The notes under the pieces are model-generated. The model was not told the origin of the DNA and did no database searches. It saw only the letters and a list, made by a program, of their open reading frames with translations. Below, in pieces: positions 1-11,589 of a DNA stretch of 64,000 bases; the stretch's first letter is position 1; each line of letters starts with the position of its first letter. Both the position numbers and the translations under genes were made by a program. The stretch is from Paragonimus skrjabini miyazakii (lineage: Eukaryota > Platyhelminthes > Trematoda > Plagiorchiida > Troglotrematidae), in NCBI GenBank assembly GCA_014338405.1, contig JTDE01003913.1, forward strand, positions 2,052 to 66,051, read 5' to 3'.

Positions 1-577
1 CAGTCTTGCATGACCAACTCACTTTGCGTTGCAGGCTTTAACTTGAGACGGATGTTTCCAACGTAAGCGTTTGTGATAAATTTACCGTAAACATCCGCTA
101 CATACCGCCTATTGTCAGCAGTTGATGCACTGCACTGGAACAGACTCTTGCATTTTGTCAATTCACTAACGGTTAGTCCACGATTCGTGGGATGGGACTC
201 ATAGCAGATGACTGGTGGGGTGGTTTTGCTCCAACTCGAAAGAGTTCACAACCAGACAAGTATCTCGTCGGACCACAGGAAATCGTGATCTGCAACATGT
301 GTTGCGAGAACTGATTTGTTAAATCTAACAACAGTTAACCCACTAGACACGTCCCACACAACTTCGTGCAACGATAGTAACTCTGCACGGTTTTCAGGAA
401 GCCATATCACCTTACCTTTTCGTACATCAAAGCAGTTTTCGACCTACGGCTCGTCTCACAATCGTAAATAACGCCCACCTCATTCACGTACCTCTGAAGA
501 CGCTCACGGAACAGTGAAAAAGTGCGAATTTCACGATTCTCGAGCATTGCCCTGAAAGTCGCAGTATAGTTCATTTC
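1..577 (-). pseudogene. Unrecognised coding module, copy A (runs off the left edge)
   Basis: Read on the minus strand, a frame opens at an ATG at 574 (starts MNYTATFRAML) just after a convincing splice acceptor: a T-rich tract ending ATAG at 578. It runs about 54 codons to TGA. After skipping the five bases GTAAG near 413-420 it continues in another frame (pieces such as VIWLPENRAELL and LTVVRFNKSVLA). One stop interrupts it near 245. A third open stretch (VSELTKCKSLFQC, then RRYVADVYGKF) runs off the window end. The composition is protein-like and a diverged second copy lies at 1030-1800, so the coding reading is credible. I do not recognise the family. It could be a decayed mobile-element protein or a host exon cluster. 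The GTAAG could be a real splice donor or a small duplication. Confidence 0.45.
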
Positions 578-1029
578 CTATAAATAAAAAATAACCAATT
601 GGAAATAAAATAATCAACATAAGAAAAAATAGGGAAATAAGTTAAAAACAGTTCCAGCAGCCTTGTGTTAACTTTACCACACGCAATCGACTATAACTAC
701 AGCAGCCATACCGGATTTAGAAAAAGATTAACGATACCGTCGTTTTCAGTTAACGGTCAGTTAAAACAAACAAATACTAGTCCATGAAGCAGATTTCGAC
801 GATTTGAATTTCTGCATCGGCTACCAAGCTAAGAAAGCGCTTTTCTCCGGTAAACTGATTTTCTCAAAACCGAAAGCTCAGGAACTCACGGTCTAGCATT
901 CAAGCACTTCTCACTACAAACGTACTCGCACATTACGATTTGGCTGTGTCACATACTATCAGTAATTAAAAGCTGAAGTATCCTCGGACTTCAGAATTAT
1001 CTGAAAATGTTTGATGACACTCTTATGCC

Positions 1030-1800
1030 TGTTTGTCTCATGTGTGGCATCCGCATTCAGCACATGAGGAAAAGTTCTCGATGGCTAAATTTATTTTCTT
1101 TGTACTGCACGAAGGTGCGCATTTGTTATTTTCATCATGGATGCTACGCAACACAACTTGAAAAACATCCTGTACGGGCATTTCCGGAAGATCTCCTGAC
1201 GTCTGGTAACAGGCGTTACCCCACAAGTTCAAATTACATTGCAGATTGCAGGTTGCGTCATTTTTCCAATATCAGTAGTGGGAATGAACCTGCTGTAACC
1301 GTTGGCAACGTACTATCCCGCTTCAACAGTTGGTGTACTGCACTCAGAGCGACTCATAGAATCGTTCAACTTACCCGCGGTTGCCTTTTAATTAACAGGG
1401 TCTAACTCGTACATCAAGTGAATAAGCAGATGGTTGTGCTTTAACTCGCAACAGCTCACAGCCGAACGGGCGTTTCTGTTAGCAAGATGAAACCGTAATC
1501 CGCAACGAGTCGAGAGAACTAAATCATTAAACCCGGCAACAATGAATGTACTAGGCAAGTTCCACAACTCTACGTTCACCCCCGCGTCTCTTACATTTCG
1601 TATCCCGACAGTAAATCTGGACAGTTCGTAAAGAGTAATGCCACCTTACCTCATCGTGCTTCAGAAATGTTTCCGGTTTTCAGTCACTCTAACGAACATG
1701 AATAACACTGACATCTACCGTGTACTTTTCCAGACGACCCTAGACTTCGTTGTGTAAAAAAGTGTGAACTTTGTGGTTTTAAAAATGGTTTCGAAAGCTT
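1030..1800 (-). pseudogene. Unrecognised coding module, copy B (diverged duplicate of copy A)
   Basis: This minus-strand stretch matches copy A in order and orientation, about 1.23 kb away. Matching pieces include WNLPSTFIVAGFNDLV against WDVSSGLTVVRFNKSV, LNDSMSRSECSTPTVEAG against LTKCKSLFQCSASTADNR, and YVANGYSRFI against YVADVYGKFI. Both copies keep the bases GTAAGGTG at the same point. The reading frame is broken by several stops, and the match fades below about 1250, although an open minus-strand frame (PVQDVFQVVLRSIHDENN) continues to about 1040. The two copies differ at many positions, so the duplication is old. The function is unknown. Because copies sit side by side, a repeat family or tandem duplication is more likely than a single gene. 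Confidence 0.4.
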
Positions 1801-4800
1801 CGATATAATCATGTTCTAAAAACGTCTTGATCCCGAAGGTTAATCAATCGATGGATAAACACAATTGATACACGTTGTTTGTGCAATTGTATATTAACTT
1901 GCAGTACTTATGTGACATGCAAACGACCAAAACAGCGATACCCATGTAGAACTTTGAAAACAACAGAGGCTATGGTGGCTCCAATAGTCGGTTTGTCAAA
2001 ACAAGAATATGCAAACTGGTGTCAGGTTTCGGTGATTGTAAATTCTGTAATAAGTATCTAGAAGAAAAAATGGAAAATTTAGTGGATTGTTTTTCTATCC
2101 ACAATAAATGAAAGTATCGCTTTGTACAGCTAGAATCCAAGACCGCCTTGATTAAGAGCTGGTTAAAACACGTGAACACCTGATTCATCTCCTGTTACCA
2201 ACACTCGGCGGTTGATTGGATGATCGGACTGTTGACGGAAATAAATGCGTGAGCTTTTGATGATGATCTCGGGTGCCTTAGGAACGAGCCGAAATATGAA
2301 GGCGTTTGCAGTTTTAGAACCGAGTTAATATCTATGGATTAAGGGCATTCCTGGCCTAAGAAAGTGTAGCCCGAACGTTTACTGACGTTTTCTTGAATTG
2401 TCAGTGCGGTCCTGCTATTAAAGTTGCTTTATTGATGTCCTGAACATCACCATTCGTACAAGTGTCGCCGTTCTTTATCATTTAATGTATTGGTTGTGAG
2501 TGCTGGTTGTTTCAAAAGTTTACCGTTTCTACTATCGACAAGCCTCGAATACTGTCCCCGTTACTTATAGAATTTGGTATTATTAACTCTGCTGTAGTGA
2601 TCTGTCATCCTCAACAACTTTTTCTTCGACTTACTACAACACTAAGACACACGAAGCCTAACAGCATTGATGAGTCGGAGATCTCCGGTAGTTATGGTAT
2701 GTTCAGGTACTGCACGAATGTTCAGCATGACATACAATGCAGAGGGCTCCCATATTGGTGCCATCTCAAGTTTGCTAACCTCACGAAGGACCGGTGAACT
2801 TTGCTGGCCTCCTTGATGTTGCCATTAGTCTGTATCAGCTGCTTCTTCACAGAAGGCCTTTGTCCGTCCAGACAATTATTCGCCTCGTTGCTTTGCTACC
2901 CTCAGAAACCGAAAACAAGAAACGGTCGGGTGTAATCGCTAGACACCTAAAGATGCCAACTCACTGCGCACGACCGCGATAAAGATAGCTCTGGTAGAGG
3001 CACAGAAGACATCATCCGACATGAATTCTGAGTTCGGCTTACTGGATAAGTATATAATGCTCACGACTCCTGGGGTGAAGGTTGCTCAAAGGACAAGGCA
3101 TCATATACCGATTGACCCTGGAAAGCCGCTAAAAGTGTGAAAGATGAGATACTCTAGGAGGTTTGTGTGAACGGTTTCCGTCCACAACCCTCCCATGTAA
3201 ACGGGCTAGGACAGTGTTAAGCACATCCTTCTTAAAATACCTAACAAGTATGGCTTTCGTTGGTAGACATTGTTCAAAAGCTAACAGGATGCTATTCGGA
3301 CTTCTTTTAATGCTAACCTGGATGCTGAACACTGAAGCTGTGCTCTATAAAATTATGGAAATAAAAGTGCTTCACTTTAGTTCAGAAGGAAGTTCGCTTG
3401 AGCGCTTTGAAACAAGGTCACGCATGGAGCTGACCTTATGCTCCAAGTTGAAACAGAGGTCTGTATCTTCACTCTAAAGTGAGGATCAATGCCCTCCGGC
3501 AGACCAACCCATGCACTTTATCTCCAGCACTAATAATTACCCTTTTCCATTAGATGTCCATCCAACTGAACGGCTGCATGGACCTGTAGGGGCAACACGA
3601 AACAGTGATACAAACCTCCAGTCATCTCTCTTACCTCAACCACTTTCATCCCGAAAGCGTTAAGTTGGAAGCTATTTTGTTCCCAGGCCCAAAATCTTTT
3701 CGACTTTTCTAGTCACTCTCAGCGTGCCGGAAACTTCACACTTGATTGGCTACAACTATATCCTTTCTTTAGGTGGACACAGATCTTTTCTCGTTAGGTC
3801 TTTCTCCAACTTAATTAATCGCTTGAAGTTAAGCGGGTGCAAAACTGTCTATCACTCTCTGGTAGGTAAAAACGTGGAACAGGTTCAAAGTTTGTCGGTC
3901 ATGTCCCAATCGTGACAGGCAAAGCGCCCCACAAAAGCGTTTATACATCCTCAGGCTGTTGTGAGACTTCCGCCACTTCCAAAATGGCGTACCAATCTCA
4001 AATGTGCCCATGCATGTTGTAGGACCTTCAAGACTTTGCTAAAGCTATTCTCTTTTTTGCCCGGCCAAATCAGGAAGTAGCTGTTGTGCACACGTATTCT
4101 TATTATGACGATCCACATCTGACAATTAAGTCACACGTAGCCTAAAACGAATCCCCAAAGTAAAAACAAATGTGGACGCGAATATTTCTGTGGTACCATG
4201 ATAGTAAATGCATCATTAATTACAGTAGGCGAACCTCAATCGTTCACGACAATGGTCCCGTCCAACAAAACCGGTGATTTCCCGAAGATATCAGCAAGGT
4301 CGATAGGCCGTCAAGCCAGTAGGCCAGGACAAGAATAGATACTCCCGCCATAGATGACTAATGGTAAATTATTTCAATGAAACAAGAACGGGGTGAGTGG
4401 GGTATCGAGAATAGACGTCAGGTTAGTGAAATAAAGTGCCGATTGTAAACAATGGGAACCAATTTTCTCAGTTCAAGGACCCAAAAACTTACAGTTGTTG
4501 CCTGAATCTTTCGGGGAGATTATTAGAAAACAGGCAGTCAAACCGTGAGAATAACCCTCGCATCCCTGCCCTCACGGAACTTGGTTTTCAGAAGATATGA
4601 ATGATAGTGAACCGCAGATTACACAGAACACTCCGCGCACTAAACAGCCCCCCCCTGTGAATGCATTGGCGGCTCTGCTGGTTCCTCCGGAGCCAACTGT
4701 CATAGGTGAATTTAACTCTGCTGATAAATACGACGTACCCTGGCTCGACGTTTAGCCTCGCCGTCAGGCCACGTTAATAATCCGCGACTTGTACCGTTCG

Positions 4801-6479
4801 CTTTCATGCAACACAATCGCTGACGTGATCAGTCGTGTCACACCAGGCAGTCTCTCGTTCACACAGCACTAATCCTTCCTCTTCAGTGCGGGTGGTTTCC
4901 GCTCACTCCAAGTTCGTGGTTGACCTACATCCCGCGAGGGCCCCGGCCTAGGATTCACGAGGTTCTTGGCATTTGTGATCAGTGGAAAACTTGGAACGCA
5001 GCCCATCAAACAACCTGAAAGCCATCATTCTTGCCTGATCTGGTCATCATAAATGAAATTGACCTGATATATAGGGTATTCAATCCCCCACTTCTGGGAC
5101 AGCGTATTCTTACTACTGTTTTTTTAGATTTCATCTCTCGCTGGTCCCCAAATCTCTAAAAAATAGTTCAGTCTGAAACATTAAAAAGGTTACAACTCAT
5201 TAGGATTCTTCTGAAATATAATCGGTCTCAAATATGACCCGCTGTATTTGAATGTTATTTCCTTAAATATATACTCACTAAGCTGGAGAGACTCTTGATC
5301 CTCGAAGGCTAGCGCAGTCCATCCATCGTTCACTTGTTCTGTGAAGCAGACGCACCTTTTTGGCATATTTTGCATCTGTTTTCTGAAAGTAGACTAACCG
5401 GTATTGGGAAGGATGGAGGTGTAAAGGAAAAGTCATCAACATACCCAATCGGGGCGGGTAATAATACCACCGGTGGCTGGCAACATTGCGAACTAGCTAT
5501 TCAAAATATGTGCCGCCAGAGAAAAATGAACTATCCGCGCTTTCTTTCTGGCCGCTTGACGGGGACATTTCATGCAATCCCGAACTTGTTGCTAAGATTT
5601 CCAATGAATACTACACAGCAGCTGCGTTACGATCCCGTCAGACTGGTCTCCCATTGTTCCTTTGAAAATTTGCAACAGTTGACTTCTGTGTGCTCGATGT
5701 TCAAAATCATGTCCAACCTTTGGGCAACTCTCAAATACATACCAAAGGATTATTTCTCTAAACCTCCAAGATTAATCTGCTGATAATCGATTTGCCAGAC
5801 TTAACACGCGCTTGTGCCCTGTTCCACGTGTATGACATCCAAATCTGGCAGCCCACTCAGTCGTTGCATGAGGAGCGCTTACTAAAAAACTTCGTGTAAC
5901 CTTGCACATGCGGCTTGTCGCCAACGATCTACCATTTAACTTTACAAGATATAAACGTGTGCCGGTTAAATATATGAGCAACATAGCTTGTGCTATCTGC
6001 GGTCAGTCGATACCACTAAATACAAGTAAACAGACCTCGGGGTCATCAATTTGGAGACCAGGCTGCCTCAAAGTACAACAGTTCACCGACGATAGTTGCC
6101 AACTAGAAACAAGCATTCTCTGGAACACCGTACGAAGGTCTATTTGTCGCTGTCTATCAAACATTCGTGGGATTTGTTTTTGAGACCAACATCCGGCTCA
6201 GTTCACCCATCAACGTTGAGAGGGCTATACCAGAATTCATCTAAGGGAGGGCAATGAGACTCCAGTGACCTCAATATTCCAGGCGCTAACTCACGCGCCG
6301 TCCGTTTTACCTCAAACACAGAAACGTTTGCAGAGGTCTAATAACGATGCTTTCAACTTCAGTGCCCTAAAAAGGTATTGGCTTCAATGGCCATTAATTT
6401 TAGTCCCCGAAATCATCTTCTGAAGGGACGCCGAAGGAGAGCTGGCATATTTACAGTACAATCTTTATAGTCGAGTGAT
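1801..6479. other. Stretch with no recognisable gene
   Basis: Apart from the short frame at 4597-4755, I see nothing here with the composition or motifs of a known gene or element. The open frames present (for example about 100 codons at 3163 and about 150 codons at 5334, plus strand) lack family motifs and look like chance openings in moderately AT-rich DNA. Old unrecognised repeats are likely. Confidence 0.4.
4597..4755 (+). pseudogene. Short gag-like open frame, uncertain
   Basis: A 52-codon frame from ATG at 4597 to TAG at 4755 has a proline-rich start (KQPPPVNALAALLVPPEP) followed by VIGEFNSADKYDV. This resembles the beginning of a gag-type protein more than random sequence. After the stop the same frame stays open for about 37 more codons (RRQATLIIRDLYRSL), which hints at one nonsense mutation. 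No zinc knuckle or pol motif follows within 2 kb. I cannot assign it to a family. It could equally be an isolated exon or chance. Confidence 0.2.
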
Positions 6480-6982
6480 TGTACTATCTTCCACGAAGAT
6501 GTTGAGCAACGCCTAGCAATAAACCGGCGATCCTAAATGGTCGAAACAAGATTGGTTCCCAATGCCACGGTACTATTGAACAAATTATCAAAGTTGATAA
6601 TTAGACTACCTCAACAGTTTCGATCGACGGATCGTTTCCGGGAGACAGTTACAATTTGATGCCAAATGGGCTCAAGATGAACTATAAGCACATAATATGA
6701 CATTCATACCCAACAGAGTTTTTTCGAGCAGTCAACAGGTTCAAAAAACAACAGGGACGAGCCAAGCTCCAAAAAGCGATGCACACACCACTCAGGCGAA
6801 GTACAAAAAGCGACAAGTGGCTATTCGCACAACTGTCAATTGACGCGACAAAACAAAACATCTAGGTCAAGACCAATTAACGGCCATAAACAGGGGCGGT
6901 AGAATATATATAGGGATAAACGTTTCGGAGGCATTGGGTTGGGTCGGATTTTCACACGACTGTGGCTTCGAAATTTGATACA
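6480..6982 (-). repeat. BEL/Pao 3' LTR (left copy)
   Basis: This 503-bp direct repeat begins TGTACTATCTTCC and ends GATTTGATACA-like sequence, with TG/CA ends in either orientation. It is identical to 11087-11589 except at 6485 (T versus G) and 6976 (T versus C). A TATATATA tract near 6904-6911 could serve as a TATA box on the minus strand. I found no clear minus-strand AATAAA. Confidence 0.95.
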
Positions 6983-7143
6983 CTTGCCCACAAAATCCGA
7001 ACACGACCAAAATATATCCGGAGAAAGACGGTTCCGCTCAGCTCTGGTTCCCAACCTGACTAGCTACTAGGTCAACAAATGTCAAACGCAAGATACATCA
7101 GGCTTACAACGCGACACCCACCCCAAGGGACTAGGATGCAGTG

Positions 7144-7230
7144 AAAGCCGTTCTCCATGACTCCCACTAGGTCAGCTCCTCAAGAGTCCTACATTGAAGA
7201 GTACGTTTAAGCAAAAGCCGTTCTCCATGA
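7144..7230. repeat. 17-bp direct repeat inside the BEL/Pao 3' region
   Basis: AAAGCCGTTCTCCATGA occurs at 7144-7160 and again at 7214-7230, in the noncoding stretch between the integrase end and the left LTR. It may be a small replication-slippage duplication. Confidence 0.7.
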
Positions 7231-7283
7231 TTCACACCTTGCACTCACAATGAGGACTAGGTGCCGATTGCACTCATCTTAGT

Positions 7284-8490
7284 CTACGTCATTCCTTCCT
7301 CCAGAAGGCACGGACGTCTGATATCTCGCCTTACTTCGCCGGACTTCGTCCTTATTACGACAACCCGCACCAAACCGTCTCTGTCGGCATCGCAACTAAC
7401 TATCACACCTAGAGGCCAAGCGTTCCTCGGTAAGGGTTCTGAGGTTACCAATACGACATCTCTCAACCGAGAGTTACGTCTTTTACGTATCCACTTCTGC
7501 CGTGCTTGCAGAGTAAGAAGATATTGTTTCGTTCAACGAATCCAAAAGAGTCCGGCCAGATAATTGGCCTCCTTCCATTTTTGTTTGAACAGCTGCAACG
7601 TCGTCTGATCGGGACAAGTTCCATGATTACCTCGCGGAAGCAAAATATCATTGGGCGACAATGCCAGCCTGTCTCGAACATCCGATGTAACGGGCACCAA
7701 CGGTCTGTCATTCAGTATTCTCTCCACTTCGACAAGGAAAGTACACAGGGTCTCGTCGTCTGTGGTTTGTTTGACACAAATTGACCCGAGTATGCGCCCT
7801 ATCGATCGTATAAGCCGCTCCCACACACCTCCCCGACGACTGGCTTAGGGTGGATTATAATGCCATTGGATGTGCCTCTGCAGTAATTTACTGTTGATAG
7901 ATTCATGATCCAAGTTACTCGTCCATCGCTTGAGCTGTTTATCCGCAGCTGTGAAGTTAGAACCGTTGTAGGAATAAACGTTGGTAGGACAACCTCATCT
8001 CCAAATGAAACGTATCAAATCCATAAGGAATGAATCCGTACTCATGTTGTGTGCGACCTCGAGTTAAACGGCTCTTGATTGAAGGCAGGTCAGAGCACAA
8101 CCATACCTCTTCTCCCTGCTCCTACCCTTCTTCACACTGATTGAGCCAAAATAGTCCAGACCAACTTTAACAAATGAGTGCCAACCCGGTTCTATTCGTA
8201 CGGGCGGCGAGGGAGCCATCATTTGTTTGCCTATGGCGGCGTTCAGGTGCCGTCAATGGAAGCAAGCTCCGATGACACGGTTGATAGCGGAGGCACCATG
8301 AATGATACAAAATGGTCGCCTGATTAAAGAAAGGACGTGTGGCGCACCGCAATGTCCCTCAAGCATGTGATAGTGGTTGACTATTAAGTTTATCACATGA
8401 TGATGCTTGGGAAGAATTACCGGGTATTTCAGCTGAAATTCCTCATTAGCCAGCATCATCCGTCCACCTACCTGCATTATCCCATCAACC
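7284..8490 (-). pseudogene. BEL/Pao integrase, interrupted by stops
   Basis: Three parts are readable in order. The zinc-binding H2C2 domain (8477-8253) includes VILPKHHHVINLIVNHYH and the GHCGAPHVLSLIR block. The catalytic core (about 8250-7850) contains VGLDYFGSI with the first catalytic Asp, YGCALTCLQSRAV, and a block where the usual second Asp is Tyr (YSYNGSNF, codon at 7968-7970). The C-terminal part includes WERLIRSIGRIL with ILNDRPLVPV (7826-7533) and the VVLVTSEPLPRNAWPLG block typical of DUF5641 (7466-7284). At least three stops and two frame changes break it. In a working element this enzyme would insert the cDNA into the genome. Here the stops and the lost Asp make it inactive. Confidence in the family is high. 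Confidence 0.9.
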
Positions 8491-8810
8491 AGGGTGGAGT
8501 TTAACTTACGAAGCGGGCCTCATTTTGACAACTGAGATGATTGTTCAGACTTCTGCAACTTCATCAATAAAGATAATTCATTTGGAAAGCTATGCCTCTG
8601 AACCAAACGGATAATATGTTTCTCAACCGACTAAATTTCGCCCAACTTCAGGTGACCTCGATTAAAGGTATCATCATTCTTTCTATGCCTTGTAAAAAGC
8701 CAATATAACTCGAATCTGCGCAACCAGGTTGTGGTATTTAGAAGCCTAGTCCAGTTGCAAGGACCGAGCATCCAAGACACAGAGATCTCGTCCGCTATGA
8801 TCACGTTAAT

Positions 8811-9890
8811 TCACGCCGGCGGCCGTTCCATCTCTACCCCGGTGGGTTTGCCGACGGTAGCAAACGTTTTAGGCCAAACCGTAGCCGACTGTTTCGGAAA
8901 TGCGAGACCCGAAAACCGGGCTTCTATACCCGCGTGGTTGTGCATCCCACGAGAGGCGCTGTCTGCTGAATTGTATTCTGACCTTACGTGTCGCCACTGA
9001 TCGGGTGATGTCAAACTGTGTATAACAGGTATTGGATTTGCACCAAACGTACTAAGCCTGGTAACCATATCTGTCAGACTAGTTTCATCATGGCAGATGC
9101 AATTAATCGGGACAATCTCTGGCGGCTTCCTTTGGAGCGGGCCGCCAATGACCCAACCAAGTAATGATCTAACTGCGTAGGGTTCCCCGCGCTTTCCATG
9201 TTTCTGGTCCATGACCCAGTGAGCCTCAGACACATCACAGCCAACGAGGATGGTCAATTCTGTACCGTGAATCTCATCGAACGGAAGATCAATCAGGTGT
9301 GACCACTTTTGGGCTTCCTCTTTTATCGACTCCACAGGTCGTATGAGCAGATCTGTCACTGAATAAGCGTTGTTTTTGTTAACAGTCTCTTGCCCATCCA
9401 AGGAAACAATTCTCAGGCGGACGTTCTTGCAACGGGTGGTGGTTAATCCATTCACAGTTGTGACTGACAGAGTGGACTGGGCGCCTAAAACAGCGATACG
9501 CTCGAGCAGATCCTCGTTCACTAAAGTGATGGCTGAGCCGGGATCTAAGAATGCATATGTTGGCACTGAACCATGTATCGATTCAAGTTTCACCGGTACT
9601 ATACCAAGTCTTGTATGCCGTTCAGCGGTATTAGCCAAATTGCAGATACCCTGATGTCTATTATCTTCCTTAACCACATGTTCTGTGCGCGTGAGATGCA
9701 GTAGACTAAGGTGACGCCCACCGCAGCCGTTTACGCCACAACGCGACTTGCCCCTGCAGTCTGAGGCCCAGTGGTACAACTTGAGACAAACAAAGCAACA
9801 TCCAAGTCGCCGTAAGTTGTCCCATCTCGCGAGAACTTCCATGGCAAGGAGGGACTCACACGCTTCGAGAGCGTGCCTATGAGAGCACAA
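8811..9890 (-). CDS. BEL/Pao nucleocapsid-protease frame fused to the RNase H tail
   Basis: This uninterrupted frame has 359 codons. A CX2CX4HX4C zinc knuckle lies at residues 32-45 and a CX4CX3HX4H motif at 51-65. The aspartic protease (DUF1758 type) spans roughly 100-255. Its active-site loop reads FLDPGSAITLV, with Pro where Thr or Ser is usual, and the later LVGCD and EPYAVRSLLGWVIGGPL blocks are well kept. At about residue 285 (near 9030) it passes directly into SPDQWRHVRSEYNSADSASRG, which normally follows RT and RNase H hundreds of residues later. The deletion kept the frame. The frame overlaps the end of the gag frame above it in a different register, so gag and this part are joined by a frameshift near 9890. 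Confidence 0.9.
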   Translation of the reverse strand: MCSHRHALEACESLLAMEVLARWDNLRRLGCCFVCLKLYHWASDCRGKSRCGVNGCGGRHLSLLHLTRTEHVVKEDNRHQGICNLANTAERHTRLGIVPVKLESIHGSVPTYAFLDPGSAITLVNEDLLERIAVLGAQSTLSVTTVNGLTTTRCKNVRLRIVSLDGQETVNKNNAYSVTDLLIRPVESIKEEAQKWSHLIDLPFDEIHGTELTILVGCDVSEAHWVMDQKHGKRGEPYAVRSLLGWVIGGPLQRKPPEIVPINCICHDETSLTDMVTRLSTFGANPIPVIHSLTSPDQWRHVRSEYNSADSASRGMHNHAGIEARFSGLAFPKQSATVWPKTFATVGKPTGVEMERPPA

Positions 9891-10910
9891 GGCACTACAA
9901 TCAAGGGTTTTTTTGCCCGATCTTGCCCAACGAAAAGGCTGGATGACTCAAAGGGACCTATTGTCGAACCTTGGCGGCTGCTCCCAGACAAATACATCGT
10001 CATCGAGTCCTTCCGTGCACTTTCATTAACTACCTGACCATATCTGCTGCGCGCAATCCTCGCACAACGCGAGATAACCTCGGTCATTTCGCTAAAGGAC
10101 GGTTCTCGAGCCATGCCAAAAATGTTATCTGCAGTTTCTGCCCATTTATGTTGTAGATGCAAAGGTAGGGCTCTCACGATGCGCTCTAGTGTTGCCACTG
10201 AGTTGAGATCGACCATATAGTTTATTTGACCCCGTGCAATGGAGCAGTTCTGCATTCGTGTGAACAATTATGACAAAGCTTCAACGCTGTCGCCCACACA
10301 CTTGCCTTTGAGCAGCGACCCGTCTATCATTGATCTAGCAAAAAAATATGGCTGTCCTTAAAGTTCTTTTAGCAACTGCCGTGCTCTGCGATAGCCAGCG
10401 CTGGGTTCTACCATGATGCATTCACCTATCAACTCCTTAGCTCGACCTTTACAGAAATACATAAAGTAAAGGAGCCTCTGACCATCATCCGACACTTTAG
10501 ATTCCACTTAGCTCTCGAACTGTAGCACAGATTTCCAATACCTCATGAGGTTGCCATCAAAGAAGCCAAGTTCCACTTTTGGCAGTGCCAAGCTTGCAGA
10601 CAGTGGAACTAATACGGAGCCTACTTCTGCACCAGACCTAGTTGGTGCTTACACTGCAGTGCGGACAGCCATCAGATTCAAACGTGTACCACAGTCATCG
10701 AGGAACTTATGCATGTGGGTGTCTCGCTCACTTCTATCATCTCTGTTTTCTGCTTCCACATGCTCATCATATATATCTTCATCCTCATCGGCTAGCATAG
10801 TGTTTAACCTAGCATCCTCTACCTCTGACTTAGCTCGCAATAAAACCATCTGTAGTTTAACTTCTTCCTTAAGCTGTCTTTCTTTCAATTCAGCTCGTAA
10901 CAACGCAGAT
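9731..10910 (-). pseudogene. BEL/Pao gag region
   Basis: Read downwards from 10903: a charged, helix-prone segment (AELKERQLKEEVKLQM, then many acidic residues) is followed by a DUF1759-type gag. The gag shows LPKVELGFFDGN, a GRAKELIGECIM block, GYRRARQLLKEL, then LNSVATLERIVRALPLHLQHKW and REPSFSEMTEVISRCARIA. Three stops fall between about 10510 and 10270. The last 178 codons (10267-9731) are open. In intact elements this protein forms the virus-like particle core. The frame then gives way to the nucleocapsid-protease frame at about 9890. Confidence 0.85.
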
Positions 10911-11086
10911 CCAGCCTGAACACTCCTACGACTGTTACAGCTAACACGGGAACCAGATCATGAGACAGAATCAATAGCACCTTCGACTTACTCGAATGAC
11001 TTCAATTGGCTTTCCAGTATAGGTTGCTCCTTGCAATTGTCAAACCTCATCAAGTGGTAAGCAGACTGAAGATCGATGTTGAGTAA

Positions 11087-11589
11087 TGTACGATCTTCCA
11101 CGAAGATGTTGAGCAACGCCTAGCAATAAACCGGCGATCCTAAATGGTCGAAACAAGATTGGTTCCCAATGCCACGGTACTATTGAACAAATTATCAAAG
11201 TTGATAATTAGACTACCTCAACAGTTTCGATCGACGGATCGTTTCCGGGAGACAGTTACAATTTGATGCCAAATGGGCTCAAGATGAACTATAAGCACAT
11301 AATATGACATTCATACCCAACAGAGTTTTTTCGAGCAGTCAACAGGTTCAAAAAACAACAGGGACGAGCCAAGCTCCAAAAAGCGATGCACACACCACTC
11401 AGGCGAAGTACAAAAAGCGACAAGTGGCTATTCGCACAACTGTCAATTGACGCGACAAAACAAAACATCTAGGTCAAGACCAATTAACGGCCATAAACAG
11501 GGGCGGTAGAATATATATAGGGATAAACGTTTCGGAGGCATTGGGTTGGGTCGGATTTTCACACGACTGTGGCTTCGAAATTCGATACA
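11087..11589 (-). repeat. BEL/Pao 5' LTR (right copy)
   Basis: This is the partner of 6480-6982 at a constant offset of 4607 bases, matching at 501 of 503 positions by eye. It holds the element's presumptive promoter, since gag and pol are read leftward from here. The sequence just inside (minus strand from 11086) starts TTACTCAACATCG, which is not a standard tRNA-primer site. Confidence 0.95.

Larger units (their letters stand above)
6480..11589 (-). mobile_element. BEL/Pao LTR retrotransposon, reverse transcriptase deleted
   Basis: A 5110-bp element in minus orientation is bounded by two direct 503-bp LTRs. Internally, read from 11 kb downwards, it carries a Pao-type gag, a CCHC knuckle plus second zinc motif, an aspartic protease, the tail of the RNase H region, and a Pao integrase with its C-terminal domain. 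The RT and most of RNase H are missing: protease sequence runs in frame straight into sequence from the end of RNase H near 9030. The flanks read GTGAT on the left and GTGTT on the right, a possible 5-bp target duplication with one mismatch. No TGG-type primer-binding site is visible next to the 5' LTR (below 11087), and the polypurine tract is weak. Two LTR differences imply a young insertion, yet gag and integrase carry stops. Confidence 0.93.

Noticed and set aside
2660..2700. TTGATGAGTCGGAG, similar to a hammerhead ribozyme core
   Set aside because: The CTGANGA box is imperfect and no GAAA follows the stem; other CTGATGA occurrences in the window also lack the second core box.
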